From Pseudomonas sp. JM0905a (lineage in GTDB: Bacteria > Pseudomonadota > Gammaproteobacteria > Pseudomonadales > Pseudomonadaceae): a stretch of DNA of 64,000 bases. Shown piece by piece: positions 1 through 7,590 of this stretch. Below the pieces are notes generated by a model that saw only the letters and a list, made by a program, of their open reading frames with translations, searched no databases and was not told where the DNA came from. Numbering within the stretch: the stretch's first letter is position 1; every line of letters begins with the position of its first letter. The stretch covers positions 372,001-436,000 of the forward strand of contig NZ_JACXBU010000003.1 of the NCBI RefSeq assembly GCF_014700075.1, written 5' to 3'. Made by a program: the position numbers and the translations under genes.

Positions 1-2
1 CC

Positions 3-302
3 CTGGAACAGGCTGCCGCCGACCTTTACGCCGGCCCCTGGCGGACCTTCCGCAAGGTCACCCTGCCACTGCTGACGCCGGGCATCGTCTCCGGGCTGAT
101 GCTGGCCTTCATCGTCTCGCTGGATAACTTCGTGATCTCGATGATGGTCTCCCAGGCCGGCACCACCACCTTGCCGATCTTCATCTTCGGCCTGCTGCGG
201 ATGGGCGTGACGCCCGACGTGAATGCGGTCTCGACCCTGATCCTCGGCGTTTCCGTGCTGTTCGTAACCTTGTCCTACCTGCTCGGCAAGAAAAAGGCCT
301 GA
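3..302 (+). CDS. ABC transporter permease, polyamine (PotC) type, C-terminal part
   Basis: The frame is open from the window edge, so only about the last 99 residues are present. The fragment contains the cytoplasmic EAA loop (EQAAADLYAG...LPLLTPGI) through which permeases contact the ATPase. It is followed by SLDNFVISMMVSQ and two hydrophobic segments, then a KKK tail. The SLD(N/D)FVIS block and the TLPIFIFGLLRMGVTPDVNA block are typical of PotC/PotI-like spermidine/putrescine permeases of the inner membrane. The stop lies 20 bases before the start of a matching periplasmic binding protein, so both probably belong to one importer operon. The real substrate cannot be read from this fragment, since polyamine-type importers also carry other small cationic or amide compounds. 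Confidence 0.9.
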   Translation: MEQAAADLYAGPWRTFRKVTLPLLTPGIVSGLMLAFIVSLDNFVISMMVSQAGTTTLPIFIFGLLRMGVTPDVNAVSTLILGVSVLFVTLSYLLGKKKA

Positions 303-322
303 GCCCACTCTCGGAGTTGAAC

Positions 323-1357
323 ATGAGCAAACTGATCGCTGCTGTAGGGGCCACACTTTCGCTGGGCCTGGCCGCCGGTGCACAGGCCGCCGAACAACTG
401 AACGTGGTGAGCTGGAGCGGCTACTTCTCGCCGCCGATCCTGGAGAAGTTCGAGAAGGAAACCGGCATCAAGGTGACCGTGGATTCCTATGACTCCAACG
501 AGACCCTGCTGGCCAAGTTGAAACAGGGCGGCACCGGCTACGATGTGGCCATTCCCTCGCACCAGTTCGTGCCGATCCTGGTGCAGGAGAAACTGCTGGA
601 GCGCTTCGATCCCGTCAATCAGCCGTACTACGCGAATATCGAAGACAACCTGAAGAAACCCACCTGGGACCCGGAAGGCGCGTACGCCGTGCCCTTCATC
701 TGGGGCACCACCAGCGTGGTCCTCGACGGTGCCAAGTACAGCGGCCCGGCCGACAGTTACTCGGTGCTGTTCACTCCGCCCAAGGAGCTGCAGGGCAGGA
801 TCAACATGTTCGACTCCTCCAGCGAAGTGATCGACACCGCCAGCCTCTACCTGGGCATCCCGCTGTGCAGCGAGGATCCCAAGCAGATGCAACAGGTGCT
901 GACCCTGCTGAAGAACCAGAAGGGCTTCGTGAAGACGTACAGCTCCAAGGCCGGCTCGATCCGCGAAAACCTAGCCTCGGGCGAAGTCGACATGTCGATG
1001 TTCTGGGGCGGCTCGTCGATGCGGGCGCGTGAGATGAAATCCAGCCTGAAGTACCTCTACCCGAAAGAGGGCGTGATGGCCTGGGTGGACAACCTGGTGA
1101 TCCCGGCTGGCGCGAAGAACCCTGAGAACGCGAAGAAGTTCATCGCCTTCCTCAGCCAGCCTGAGAACGCGGCGATGACCCAGAACTTCCTCAAGCACCA
1201 GAGCCCGATCAAGGGCGTGGAACCCTTCCTCGATGCCAGCCTCAAGGATGCGCCCGAGCTGCATATCCCAGAGGGCACCAAGGTGGTGTTCAGCAAGACC
1301 TGCGGCGAAGGCGCGATCCGCCTGGCCGATCGCATCTGGACCAACCTGATGCGCTGA
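323..1357 (+). CDS. ABC transporter substrate-binding protein, spermidine/putrescine (PotD/PotF) type
   Basis: Periplasmic solute-binding protein of 344 residues. An in-frame TTG lies at 317, but ATG 323 is preferred because GGAG sits six bases upstream. Residues 1-22 form a signal peptide ending AQA. The mature start EQLNVVSWSGYFSPPILEKF and the GGTGYDVAIPSHQFV segment are hallmarks of PotD/PotF-like proteins, which deliver ligand to the permease encoded just upstream. An amidase and malonyl-CoA genes follow in the same direction, so the ligand may be an amide feeding that pathway rather than a polyamine. That substrate idea is inference; the family assignment is secure. Confidence 0.9.
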   Translation: MSKLIAAVGATLSLGLAAGAQAAEQLNVVSWSGYFSPPILEKFEKETGIKVTVDSYDSNETLLAKLKQGGTGYDVAIPSHQFVPILVQEKLLERFDPVNQPYYANIEDNLKKPTWDPEGAYAVPFIWGTTSVVLDGAKYSGPADSYSVLFTPPKELQGRINMFDSSSEVIDTASLYLGIPLCSEDPKQMQQVLTLLKNQKGFVKTYSSKAGSIRENLASGEVDMSMFWGGSSMRAREMKSSLKYLYPKEGVMAWVDNLVIPAGAKNPENAKKFIAFLSQPENAAMTQNFLKHQSPIKGVEPFLDASLKDAPELHIPEGTKVVFSKTCGEGAIRLADRIWTNLMR

Positions 1358-1439
1358 TTCCCTCAAGGGACCACGGCATAGCGATGCGCGCCTGCGCCCC
1401 TCGGTGCAGCGGCATCGCTCGGCCTGAAGAACGCAACAA

Positions 1440-1459
1440 GCCCCGCCATCGCGCGGGGC
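1440..1459 (+). terminator. Hairpin without T-tract between binding protein and amidase genes
   Basis: GCCCCGC and GCGGGGC form a perfect 7-bp stem with a 6-base loop in the 160-bp gap before the amidase gene. No T-run follows. It could weaken read-through from the transporter genes or simply stabilise RNA. Confidence 0.4.
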
Positions 1460-1519
1460 CGCTGAACCCGACTAAACCTTCCCGCCTGCGGGAAGCCCTG
1501 ATGAAAAAGGCCGCGCTCC

Positions 1520-2980
1520 ATGAGCCAGTACAAGCACAACAACGAACTCGTCCAGCTCCAGGCCCATGAGCTGGCCGAACGCATCCGCCAGCGCCAGGTA
1601 TCCTGCCGCGAAGTCATGCAGGCGCATCTGGCGCAGATCGAGCGCTACAACCCGGCGGTCAACGCCATCATCAGCCTGCAGCCCGAAGAGCAACTGCTGG
1701 CCGAAGCCGACCAGCGCGACGCCGAACTGGCGCGCGGCGAGTACCGCGGCTGGATGCACGGCCTGCCGCATGCAGTGAAGGACTTGTCGCTGACCCGGGG
1801 CATCCGCACCACCCTCGGCTCGCCGCTGTTCCGCGACTATGTGCCCGAGCGCGACGGCATCATGGTCGAGCGCATCAAGGCTGCTGGCGCGATCATCATC
1901 GGCAAGACCAACACCCCCGAATTCGGCCTGGGTTCGCACAGCTACAACCCGATCTTCGGCGCCACCGGCTGCGCCTACGCACCGGAGCGCACGGCCGGCG
2001 GCAGCAGCGGCGGCGCGGCGGCGGCGCTGGCGCTGCAGATGGTGCCGGTGGCCGACGGCAGCGACATGATGGGCTCGCTGCGCAACCCGGCTGCGTACAA
2101 CAACATCGTCGGATTCCGACCCTCCCAGGGCCGCGTGCCCTTCGACGACAGCGCTGACCTTTTCATCGACCAGCTCGGCTATGAAGGCCCCATGGGCCGC
2201 AACGTGCGCGATGTGGCGCTGCTGCTGTCGGTGCAGGCCGGCTTCGATGCGCGTGCACCGCTGTCCATCGCTGAATCCGGCGAGCAGTTCGCTGGCAGGC
2301 TGGAACGCGACTTCAAGGGCGCGCGTCTGGGCTGGCTGGGCGATCTCGGCGGCCACCTGCCGATGGAGCGCGGAGTGCTGGAGTTGTGCCGCAAGTCCTT
2401 CACCGATTTCGAAGCCATCGGCTGCCAGGTCGAAGACTCCACGCTGGGCTTCTCCGCTGAGCGCCTCTGGGACACCTGGCGCACCCTGCGCCACTGGATG
2501 GTCGCCGGCTCCCTGGGCGCGGCCTACACCGATCCGGCCAAGCGCGAGCAGCTCAAGCCCGAAGCCATCTGGGAAGTGGAGAACGGCCTGAAGCTCTCGG
2601 CCGTGGATGTGTTCCGCGCCTCCGCCGCGCGCAGCGACTGGTACCGCGCCATCAGCAAGCTGTTCGAGCGCTACGACTACCTGCTGCTGCCCAGCGCCCA
2701 GGTGTTCCCGTTCGACAAGACCTGGGACTGGCCGAAAGAGATCGCTGGAAAGTCGATGGACACCTACCACCGCTGGATGGAAGTTGTGATCCCGGCCACC
2801 CTGTCCGGTTGCCCGGTGGCCAACGTGCCGGTGGGCTTCAATGAACAGGGGCTGCCCATGGGCTTGCAGATCATCGGCCGGCACCACACCGACTTCGCCG
2901 TGCTGCAACTGGCGCACGCCTACGAGCAGGCCTCGCGTTGGTACCAGCGCTGCCCGCCGTCGCTACTCGCGCAGGACTGA
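1520..2980 (+). CDS. Amidase-signature family amidase (candidate malonamidase)
   Basis: Cytoplasmic amide hydrolase of 486 residues. The amidase-signature Ser-cisSer-Lys triad is visible: Lys87 in HAVKD, the serine pair in GGSSGG at about 160-165, and Ser186 in MMGSLRNPA. The block before the nucleophile reads DMMGS rather than the common D(I/T)GGS, a mild deviation. The gene lies directly upstream of malonyl-CoA decarboxylase and synthetase genes (24-base gap) and downstream of an importer. Malonamidase E2 of Bradyrhizobium belongs to the same family and makes malonate from malonamate, so a malonate-releasing amidase is the best contextual guess. The family call is firm; the substrate is inferred. 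Start ATG 1520 has AAAGG nine bases upstream. Confidence 0.88.
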   Translation: MSQYKHNNELVQLQAHELAERIRQRQVSCREVMQAHLAQIERYNPAVNAIISLQPEEQLLAEADQRDAELARGEYRGWMHGLPHAVKDLSLTRGIRTTLGSPLFRDYVPERDGIMVERIKAAGAIIIGKTNTPEFGLGSHSYNPIFGATGCAYAPERTAGGSSGGAAAALALQMVPVADGSDMMGSLRNPAAYNNIVGFRPSQGRVPFDDSADLFIDQLGYEGPMGRNVRDVALLLSVQAGFDARAPLSIAESGEQFAGRLERDFKGARLGWLGDLGGHLPMERGVLELCRKSFTDFEAIGCQVEDSTLGFSAERLWDTWRTLRHWMVAGSLGAAYTDPAKREQLKPEAIWEVENGLKLSAVDVFRASAARSDWYRAISKLFERYDYLLLPSAQVFPFDKTWDWPKEIAGKSMDTYHRWMEVVIPATLSGCPVANVPVGFNEQGLPMGLQIIGRHHTDFAVLQLAHAYEQASRWYQRCPPSLLAQD

Positions 2981-3003
2981 ACATTCGCCAGAAGGGGTGA
3001 CAC

Positions 3004-4323
3004 ATGAACACCAGCTTCTTCCAGGATCTTCTGCAAAGCATCACCGAGCGAGGCCGGCAATTGCTGGAGTCGCGCGAGCCGCCGCCGGGCAATGCCCAGG
3101 CGTTGGCCGAGGCCAGCCGCAAGCTGATTTCCAGCCACGGTGAAGCCTCGGGCGTGGCGCTGGCGCAGCAGGTGCTGTGCGCCTACCGCGACTGCCCGCA
3201 GGCGCAGCAGAAGGCCTTCTTCGACATTCTCCTCAAGGACTTTTCGCCACCCCACGATGTGTTGGCCGAAGCCTGCCAGCGCTATCTGGACGACCCGTCG
3301 GCAAGCAATATCACGGCGCTGTTCCAGGCCAGCGAGCCGCCGCGCCAAGAGTTGTTCCGCCGGCTCAACCAGGCGCCGGGCGGCACCGCCGAGCTGATCG
3401 CCATGCGCCGCCTGCTGCTGCAGGAACTCAAGGGCAGGCCCGAACTGGCGGCGGTGGATCACGACCTGCAGCACCTGCTGGCCTCCTGGTTCAACCGAGG
3501 CTTCCTGGTGCTGCGACGGATCGACTGGTCGACCCCGGCGTCGATCCTGGAAAAGATCATCAAGTACGAAGCCGTCCATGCCATCAAGGACTGGGACGAC
3601 CTGCGCAGTCGCCTGCAGCCGGCCGACCGCCGCTGCTTCGCCTTCTTCCACCCGGCACTGGCCGACGAGCCGCTGATCTTCGTCGAGGTGGCACTGACCC
3701 GCAGCATGCCCGGTGCCATTGCCGAGATTCTCGAACAGCACCCGGAGGCGCAGCCGGCAGAGGCGCCGGATACAGCGGTGTTCTACTCCATCAGCAACTG
3801 CCAGGACGGCCTGCGCGGCATCTCCTTCGGCAACTTCCTGATCAAGCAGGTGGTGGAGGAGCTGGCACGGGAGGTTCCCGGCTTGCGCCAGTTCGTCACC
3901 CTCTCGCCGGTGCCTGGCTTGCGCCGCTGGCTCGACAGCCTGGGTGATAACGCGCAACTGGGCGCGGCCGCTGCCGAATGCCTCAAGTCGCTCAAGCCGG
4001 ACGCGCCGCCCCCGCCGCGTCTGGAGCAACCGCTGCTGGCCCTGGCCGCCGAGTACTTCCTGCACGCCAAGAACGGCGCCGGCCTGCCGCTGGACCCGGT
4101 GGCGCGCTTCCACCTCGGCAACGGCGCCCGCCTGGAACGCCTGAACTGGCGCGGCGATCTCTCCGCCACCGGCCTGCGCCAGGCCGCCGGGCTGATGGTC
4201 AATTACCGCTACGAGCTGCGCCAGATCGAGAAGAACCACGAAGCCTACGCCAACCAGGGTGCAGTCACGGCCTCCCCCGAGGTCCGCAAGCTGGCCACCC
4301 TGTCGGCGAAAACAAACCGCTAG
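3004..4323 (+). CDS. matA: Malonyl-CoA decarboxylase
   Basis: 439 residues, close to the length of MatA-type and eukaryotic malonyl-CoA decarboxylases, which convert malonyl-CoA to acetyl-CoA and CO2. The family fold is recognisable from an N-terminal helical domain and a C-terminal acetyltransferase-like domain with FYSISNCQDGLRGISFGNF. The likely catalytic pair is visible as Ser301 in TLSPVPG and His370 in FHLGNGA. AAGGGG stands just before ATG 3004. The gene is followed after 8 bases by malonyl-CoA synthetase, as in the rhizobial mat operon, so the two should be co-transcribed. This differs from the multi-subunit biotin-independent Mdc malonate decarboxylase found in many pseudomonads. Confidence 0.95.
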   Translation: MNTSFFQDLLQSITERGRQLLESREPPPGNAQALAEASRKLISSHGEASGVALAQQVLCAYRDCPQAQQKAFFDILLKDFSPPHDVLAEACQRYLDDPSASNITALFQASEPPRQELFRRLNQAPGGTAELIAMRRLLLQELKGRPELAAVDHDLQHLLASWFNRGFLVLRRIDWSTPASILEKIIKYEAVHAIKDWDDLRSRLQPADRRCFAFFHPALADEPLIFVEVALTRSMPGAIAEILEQHPEAQPAEAPDTAVFYSISNCQDGLRGISFGNFLIKQVVEELAREVPGLRQFVTLSPVPGLRRWLDSLGDNAQLGAAAAECLKSLKPDAPPPPRLEQPLLALAAEYFLHAKNGAGLPLDPVARFHLGNGARLERLNWRGDLSATGLRQAAGLMVNYRYELRQIEKNHEAYANQGAVTASPEVRKLATLSAKTNR

Positions 4324-4331
4324 GACTCACC

Positions 4332-5855
4332 ATGAACCAGAGCCTTTTCGCCGAAGTCGGCAAACACCTGCCCAGCGACCTTTCCAAACCCTTCATCCGA
4401 ACTTCGGACGGCGGCGGCTACAGCTATGCCGAGATGCTGCGCAGCACCTCGCAGTTCTCCCACGCGCTGGTGGAGCTCGGCGTGCAGCCGGGCGACCGCG
4501 TCGCCGTGCAAGTCGACAAGAGCCCCGAGACGGTGATGCTCTACCTCGCCGTGCTGCGTGTGGGCGCGGTCTACCTGCCGCTCAATAGCGGCTACACGGG
4601 CGAGGAATTGCGCTACTTCCTCGATGATGCCGAGCCCTCGCTGTTCGTCTGTGCACCGGCCTTCGAAGCGCAAGCCCGCGAACTTGCGCAGGCCAGCGGC
4701 GTGGCCCGCGTGGCGACCCTGGGCGATGCCGGCGACGGCTCGCTGATGGACGCGGTGCAAGGCAAGCCGGGTCGTTTTGCCGACGTGCCGCGCGCCTCTA
4801 CCGACCTCGCCGCGATCCTCTATACCTCCGGCACCACCGGACGTTCCAAAGGGGCGATGATCAGTCACGGCAACCTGGTGTCCAACGCGCGCGCGCTGGT
4901 GGATTACTGGAAGATCAGCTCCTCCGACTGGCTGCTCCACGCGCTGCCGATCTTCCACATCCATGGCCTGTTCGTGGCCATCAACAGCCTGTTGATGGCC
5001 GGCGGATCGATGCTGTTCCTCGCCAAGTTCGACGCTGCGGAAATCCTTCGCCTGCTGCCGCAGGTGAACCTGCTGATGGGCGTGCCGACCTTCTACACCC
5101 GCCTGCTCGACCAGAGCGGCCTGACCCGCGAAGCGGTGGCGCACATGCGCCTGTTCATCTCCGGTTCCGCGCCGCTGACTGCCGAGACCCACAGGGCTTT
5201 CTTCGAGCGTACCGGCATGGCGATCCTGGAACGCTACGGCATGACTGAAACCGGCATGAATACTTCCAACCCGCTGGATGGCGAGCGTATCGCCGGCACC
5301 GTCGGCTTCCCGCTGCCGGGCGTCGAGCTGCGTATCACCGATCCGGGCGCGAGCGAAGCGACCGTGCTGCCCCAGGGCGAGCCGGGGATGATCGAGGTGC
5401 GCGGGCCGAACGTGTTCCAGGGCTATTGGCGCATGCCGGAGAAGACCGCCGAGGAACTGCGCGCCGACGGCTACTTCATGACCGGCGACATCGGCTTCAT
5501 CGATGACAAGGGCTACGTGCAGATCGTCGGCCGCAGCAAGGACATGATCATCAGCGGCGGCTACAACGTGTACCCGAAGGAGCTGGAGCAGATTCTCGAC
5601 ACCCTGCCGGGCGTGGCCGAATCGGCGGTGATCGGCGTGCCGCACCCGGACTTCGGCGAAGGCGTCACCGCCGTGCTGGTGGCCACCAAGGATCACACGC
5701 CGAGCGAAGCGGAAATCCTCGCCGCCCTGAACGGCAAGCTGGCGCGCTTCAAGCAGCCCAAACGGGTGATGGTGGTCGACGCGCTGCCGCGCAACGTCAT
5801 GGGCAAGGTGCAGAAGAACGTGCTGCGCGAGCAGTTCAAGTCGCTGTACAGCTGA
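4332..5855 (+). CDS. matB: Malonyl-CoA synthetase (malonate-CoA ligase)
   Basis: 507-residue adenylate-forming enzyme that activates malonate with ATP and CoA. The AMP-binding P-loop reads ILYTSGTTGRSKGAM, followed by YGMTETGM, the hinge GRSKDMIISGGYNVYPKELE and the C-terminal catalytic lysine in NVMGKVQKN. Similarity to MatB-type ligases and tandem placement after malonyl-CoA decarboxylase support malonate as substrate, although short dicarboxylates such as methylmalonate are also accepted by the family. It is the last gene of the run; a rho-independent terminator lies 130 bases downstream. Confidence 0.94.
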   Translation: MNQSLFAEVGKHLPSDLSKPFIRTSDGGGYSYAEMLRSTSQFSHALVELGVQPGDRVAVQVDKSPETVMLYLAVLRVGAVYLPLNSGYTGEELRYFLDDAEPSLFVCAPAFEAQARELAQASGVARVATLGDAGDGSLMDAVQGKPGRFADVPRASTDLAAILYTSGTTGRSKGAMISHGNLVSNARALVDYWKISSSDWLLHALPIFHIHGLFVAINSLLMAGGSMLFLAKFDAAEILRLLPQVNLLMGVPTFYTRLLDQSGLTREAVAHMRLFISGSAPLTAETHRAFFERTGMAILERYGMTETGMNTSNPLDGERIAGTVGFPLPGVELRITDPGASEATVLPQGEPGMIEVRGPNVFQGYWRMPEKTAEELRADGYFMTGDIGFIDDKGYVQIVGRSKDMIISGGYNVYPKELEQILDTLPGVAESAVIGVPHPDFGEGVTAVLVATKDHTPSEAEILAALNGKLARFKQPKRVMVVDALPRNVMGKVQKNVLREQFKSLYS

Positions 5856-5881
5856 GGCCTTGAGTTCGGAATGACTCCGCT

Positions 5882-5903
5882 CCCTCTCCCTGAAGGGAGA
5901 GGG
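5882..5903. repeat. Palindromic CCCTCTCCC/GGGAGAGGG intergenic element
   Basis: CCCTCTCCC and GGGAGAGGG are perfect inverted repeats separated by TGAA, just after matB. Similar pyrimidine/purine palindromes recur between genes in many Pseudomonas genomes. It may act as an mRNA 3'-end stabiliser. Only this copy was noticed in the window. Confidence 0.5.
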
Positions 5904-5981
5904 GACTGTTAAGGGTGAAGGCAGGTAGTAGGAGTTCGCCGGAAATCTCGGAGGGGAAGCCCCACAACCATTGCCCACGAA

Positions 5982-6007
5982 AAAAGCCCCGCCAGTGCGG
6001 GGCTTTT
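5982..6007. terminator. Bidirectional rho-independent terminator
   Basis: An 11-bp perfect stem, AAAAGCCCCGC against GCGGGGCTTTT, with loop CAGT. It has A-rich and T-rich flanks and lies between convergent matB and the quinone oxidoreductase gene, so it can terminate both. Confidence 0.9.
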
Positions 6008-6029
6008 GAGTGTCGGCAGGAGCCAGCAA

Positions 6030-7007
6030 TCAGCGGACTTCGACCACCACCTTGCCCACTGCCTGGCGCGTGGCCAAGGCATTGATGGCATCGCTTGCGC
6101 GCTCCAGCGGGAAGGTCTGGGACACCAGCGGCTTGAGCTTGCCTTCGGCGTACCAGGCGAACAGTTGCTGGAAATTGGCCAGATTATCCTGGGGCTGGCG
6201 CTGGGCGAAGGAGCCCCAGAACACGCCGACCACCGAGGCGCCCTTGAGCAGCGCGAGGTTCACCGGCAGCTCGGGGATGCGGCCGCTGGCGAAACCCACC
6301 ACCAGCAGGCGGCCGTTCCAGTTGATCGAGCGCACGGCGGCATCGAACAGGTCGCCGCCCACCGGGTCGTAGATCACGTCGGCGCCCTGGCCACCGGTGA
6401 GTTCCTTGACGCGATCCTTGAGGCTTTCCTCGCTGTAGTTGATCAGCGCATCGGCACCGGCGGCCTTCGCCACTTCCAGCTTCTCCGCGCTGCTGGCGGC
6501 GGCGATCACCCGGGCGCCCATGGCCTTGCCGATTTCAACTGCCGCCAGGCCGACGCCACCGGAAGCGCCAAGTACCAGCAGGGTTTCACCGGGCTGCAGG
6601 TTGGCGCGCTGCTTCAGGGCGTGCATCGAGGTGCCGTAGGTCATGCCGAAGGCGGCGGCGGAGTTGAAGTCGATGCCCTTGGGAATCGGCATCACGTTGT
6701 ACGACGGCACCGCCACCTGCTCGGCGAAGCTGCCCCAGCCGGTCAGCGCCATCACTCGGTCGCCCGGCTTGAGGTGGCTGACCTTTTCGCCTACCGCCGC
6801 GACGACGCCAGCCGCTTCACCACCCGGGGAGAAGGGGAAGGGCGGCTTGAACTGGTACTTGCCTTCAATGATCAGGGTGTCGGGGAAGTTGACCGCTGCG
6901 GCGTGCACATCGATCAGGATTTCATTCTTCTTGGGTTCGGGGCTGGCGACTTCCTCCAGCACCAGGGTGTCGGCGGGACCGAAGGCTTTGCACAGGACGG
7001 CTTTCAT
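6030..7007 (-). CDS. NADPH:quinone oxidoreductase, MDR/zeta-crystallin family
   Basis: 325-residue medium-chain dehydrogenase/reductase. The N-terminal GroES-like domain includes AAVNFPDTLIIEGKYQ and PFSPGGEAAGVV. The Rossmann domain carries LGASGGVGLAAVEIGKA near residue 150 for NADPH. The structural-zinc cysteine cluster of alcohol dehydrogenases is absent, as expected for quinone reductases. It probably reduces quinones or related enones in the cytosol. It is transcribed alone, tail-to-tail with matB across a shared terminator. Confidence 0.9.
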   Translation of the reverse strand: MKAVLCKAFGPADTLVLEEVASPEPKKNEILIDVHAAAVNFPDTLIIEGKYQFKPPFPFSPGGEAAGVVAAVGEKVSHLKPGDRVMALTGWGSFAEQVAVPSYNVMPIPKGIDFNSAAAFGMTYGTSMHALKQRANLQPGETLLVLGASGGVGLAAVEIGKAMGARVIAAASSAEKLEVAKAAGADALINYSEESLKDRVKELTGGQGADVIYDPVGGDLFDAAVRSINWNGRLLVVGFASGRIPELPVNLALLKGASVVGVFWGSFAQRQPQDNLANFQQLFAWYAEGKLKPLVSQTFPLERASDAINALATRQAVGKVVVEVR

Positions 7008-7182
7008 CGCGGAGCTCCTTGGCGTGGGGCGCTGGCCCCGGGCATGTGGCCTTGCAGTGTAGGTGGGGGGCTCCTGGGGTCAATCAGCATGGCTGGGCCT
7101 GATGGAGCTGCATAAACGGAGGTCTTGGGGGCGGCCGCGCCTGTGGCTATGCTAGGCGCCATTCGTGCTGAGGATGATCCCG

Positions 7183-7590
7183 GTGAAAAGACTGACTGCA
7201 ATGCTGCTGGTCCTGACCCTCCCCTTGCTGGCGATGGCCGAAGAGGAGGCCAAGGAAGGCGAGGCGCCCAAGGTTGCCTACATCGACCTGGTGCCGTCCC
7301 TGGTGGGCAACTACGGGCCGGGTCCGCGCCTGAAGTACTACAAGGCCGACATCTCCCTGCGGGTCACCGGCCCCGAAGCGGAGGAAAAGGTCACGCGTCA
7401 TGAGCCGCTGATCCGCAATCAGCTGGTGATGCTGTTCTCCCAGCAGACCGACGAGACCCTGAACTCGTCCGATTCCAAGGAAAAACTGCGCCAGGAAGCC
7501 CTCAAGCAGGTGCAGCAGGTTCTGCATGGCGAGGAAGGCGCCCCCCTGGTGGACGACCTGCTGTTCAACAACCTGATCATTCAGCCCTGA
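7183..7590 (+). CDS. FliL-like protein, orphan (flagellar basal-body-associated family)
   Basis: 135 residues with an N-terminal signal-like hydrophobic stretch (MKRLTAMLLVLTLPLLAMA), then an acidic linker and a FliL-type domain: LVPSLVGNYG, YYKADISLRV, EPLIRNQLVMLFSQ and the terminal LLFNNLIIQP. FliL proteins modulate the flagellar stator from the inner membrane. No flagellar genes are nearby, so this is an orphan paralogue with an uncertain role. GTG 7183 is chosen because TGAGG lies about nine bases upstream; ATG 7174 abuts that same sequence too closely. The 3' end overlaps the convergent diguanylate cyclase gene by ten bases. Confidence 0.82.
   Translation: MKRLTAMLLVLTLPLLAMAEEEAKEGEAPKVAYIDLVPSLVGNYGPGPRLKYYKADISLRVTGPEAEEKVTRHEPLIRNQLVMLFSQQTDETLNSSDSKEKLRQEALKQVQQVLHGEEGAPLVDDLLFNNLIIQP

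Noticed and set aside
3978-4331. N-terminal extension of matB into matA
   Set aside because: Extension is out-of-frame overlap with MatA and low-complexity; ATG 4332 gives the normal MatB start.
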